This document shows positions 63,113 through 64,000 of a DNA stretch of 64,000 bases, in pieces (positions within the stretch are counted from its first letter, which is position 1; every line of letters starts with the position of its first letter). A model generated the notes under the pieces. That model was given only the letters and a program-made list of their open reading frames with translations, was not told the DNA's origin and did no database searches. Made by a program: the position numbers and the translations under genes. The stretch comes from Methanobrevibacter sp. V74 (GTDB taxonomy: Archaea; Methanobacteriota; Methanobacteria; Methanobacteriales; Methanobacteriaceae), in the NCBI RefSeq assembly GCF_963082495.1, contig NZ_CAUJAN010000004.1:142001-206000 (forward strand), read 5' to 3'.

Positions 63113-63304
63113 CTATTTTATATTCAAAATATTTTTTTTAGACAACCCAGTTATTTCAACAATATCCTCAATCGAATATCCTTTTTTAATCATGTTTTTG
63201 GCAATGCCAAATTTAACTTCTTGTCTACCTTCTAACCTACCTTCCTCTCTACCTTCTTCTCTACCTTTTCGTTCACAGTAACGATCCATTGGATTAAGTA
63301 ACAT
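63113..63304 (-). CDS. candidate internally initiated small protein within the Rpn-like gene (RpnS-type)
   Basis: In frame with the Rpn-like gene, ATG at 63304 lies 9 nt after GAGGAG (63319-63314), the best internal Shine-Dalgarno in this gene, and would make 63 residues starting MLLNPMDRYCERKGREEGRE. Known bacterial Rpn genes make a short inhibitor (RpnS) from the same position. The duplicated copy at 62888-63067 starts at exactly the matching ATG with its own GGGAGG, which supports this site as a real start. Confidence 0.55.
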   Translation of the reverse strand: MLLNPMDRYCERKGREEGREEGRLEGRQEVKFGIAKNMIKKGYSIEDIVEITGLSKKNILNIK

Positions 63305-64000
63305 ATAACTTTTCTCCTCATATTGTTTTGATTCACTATCATCTAACATATTTGTACTTAAAACATCGAACAAATAAATAATCGCTTTTTTCTCATTAAT
63401 ATCCATTTTAGATTTTTCAGCAATCTTTTCAAAAAGATTACGAGCTTTAATTAAAATATTTAATGGAGATTCTTCATAATCTGTGTAAACAATTACTTGA
63501 AGTGATGCAATATCTTCATCTGTAATTTCCTCACTGTTTTTTAGTTTATTTTCAATATTTTTAAAGATATCTGTTGCTTTGAATTTTTTAAGAGAAATCA
63601 TGTGCATTATATAATTACATCCCTCATTAATCCCAAATTCTATTTTATCATATTTTGCTTTTTTAGTGCACAAAATAAATAAATCAACATATTCATCTAT
63701 AAATATGCGTAAAGTAGACACATACTGATAAAATCTTTTAATATCTTCACCTGTTGGAAGTGTTGACTGACATTCCAATATTAATGATGTCCTCTTCCCA
63801 TCTTTTTCTGCTTCACATACAAAGTCAAGACGGGAAATTGAGGGCCCTAAACTAATATATTCAGACAACAATACTTTTTTGATAGTATATGGAATATTCA
63901 TGAATTTTAATAGACCATTTGCTCGACTATGTAGAATAGCTTTAAAAATATAGTCGTTGAATTGACCATAAGTTTTATTTGAAATATCTATTTTTGAATT
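63113..64000 (-). CDS. Rpn-family PD-(D/E)XK nuclease (5' end beyond window)
   Basis: At least 295 codons, open to the window edge; the ATG at 63901 is probably internal, since KTYGQFNDYIFKAILHSRAN upstream matches the family's N-terminal D-x2-FK motif. The nuclease core shows ISRLDFVCEAEKDG then SLILECQS, the PD-(D/E)XK-like D and E-x-Q. Later parts: RFYQYVSTLRIFIDEYVDLF, a helical middle, EGR repeats (REEGREEGRLEGR) and an HTH-like end. Such proteins (recombination-promoting nuclease/putative transposase) cut DNA and act in phage defence. An internal ATG at 63304 has its own strong ribosome-binding site. Confidence 0.85.
   Translation of the reverse strand, partial: NSKIDISNKTYGQFNDYIFKAILHSRANGLLKFMNIPYTIKKVLLSEYISLGPSISRLDFVCEAEKDGKRTSLILECQSTLPTGEDIKRFYQYVSTLRIFIDEYVDLFILCTKKAKYDKIEFGINEGCNYIMHMISLKKFKATDIFKNIENKLKNSEEITDEDIASLQVIVYTDYEESPLNILIKARNLFEKIAEKSKMDINEKKAIIYLFDVLSTNMLDDSESKQYEEKSYMLLNPMDRYCERKGREEGREEGRLEGRQEVKFGIAKNMIKKGYSIEDIVEITGLSKKNILNIK

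Larger units (their letters stand above)
62860..63320. repeat. tandem duplication of the 3' end of the Rpn-like gene
   Basis: Two adjacent units of about 225-237 bp. The second unit (about 63083-63320) is the 3' end of the Rpn-like gene, from just before an internal Shine-Dalgarno through the stop codon and 3' flank (actattttatattcaaaa). The first unit (about 62860-63083) repeats it, with scattered substitutions and one missing 12-bp EEGR codon block. Offsets are 225 bp at the stop codons and 237 bp at the internal ATGs. The shared 3' flank includes gaaaaaggaaaaaa and ttttataa. Confidence 0.9.

Overview
The window comes from an AT-rich methanogenic archaeon, most likely Methanobrevibacter or a close relative in the Methanobacteriales. 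Reasons: archaeal information-processing genes (Spt5, L1/L10/L12, S3Ae, TFE, Cdc48, Orc1/Cdc6, Pelota, RtcB plus archease, ArcS-type archaeosine enzyme); a methanogenesis marker 8 protein, an MptE-type pterin enzyme, HypC and an F420-ligase-family protein; MraY-like and MurG-like genes expected for pseudomurein; AT-rich spacers; GGTG/GGAG ribosome-binding sites; and a tRNA without encoded CCA. The genus assignment is inference.

Layout. 1-9.4 kb (mostly minus): alaS (3' end outside the window), then the ribosomal stalk/translocation cluster rpl12-rpl10-rpl1-rpl11-spt5-secE, an IS element with an adjacent MITE that separate secE from ftsZ, and a pyruvate-kinase-C-like gene. 9.4-16.8 kb (mostly plus): F420-ligase-like gene, a nucleotide-sugar dehydratase/aminotransferase pair, tfe, an HD protein, an ArcS-type gene, a DUF59 gene, tRNA-Ile and an ACT regulator. 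16.8-27.5 kb: hypC, an orphan disulfide oxidoreductase, the MurG/MraY-like pair, pelA, cdc48, tyrA, marker 8 and a DnaQ-like exonuclease. 27.5-33.7 kb (plus): thiC-lig-MBL, a decayed membrane gene, an OB-fold protein and glmM. 33.7-42.4 kb (mostly minus): an operon (sugar nucleotidyltransferase, gamma-carbonic anhydrase, hisC, NrdG-like, ASCH-TPR fusion), rubredoxin, an anchored protein, a second glmM and apgM.

42.4-46.4 kb is a graveyard of decayed genes: a truncated antitoxin/PIN pair, small remnants and a DDE transposase relic, with an intact DUF92 gene among them. 46.4-53.9 kb holds rps3ae, a NifX-like protein, an MTA/MTI phosphorylase, rtcB, a tyrosine-recombinase relic, archease, a small membrane protein, orc1/cdc6 and mptE. 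54-59.9 kb holds a class V aminotransferase with a clear terminator, a 54-bp tandem repeat array, a GerW-DUF2953 three-gene unit, a ThDP enzyme with a dUTPase-like gene, and a tautomerase. 59.9-64 kb is accessory: an IS1182-type element with a frameshifted transposase lies between two pieces of what looks like one repeat-domain gene, and the window ends in an Rpn-family nuclease gene.

The most interesting signal is at 62.86-63.32 kb. The Rpn-like gene has an internal ATG behind a strong GAGGAG Shine-Dalgarno that would make its C-terminal 63 residues alone, the arrangement known for bacterial RpnL/RpnS toxin-antitoxins. Exactly that segment is tandemly duplicated just downstream as a free-standing 59-codon ORF with its own GGGAGG site. 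Other points of note: a likely ATA or ATT start in the exonuclease gene, an IS with 8-bp target duplication sharing ends with short non-coding copies, and atypical metal-ligand patterns in ThiC, TFE, rubredoxin and the MBL protein.
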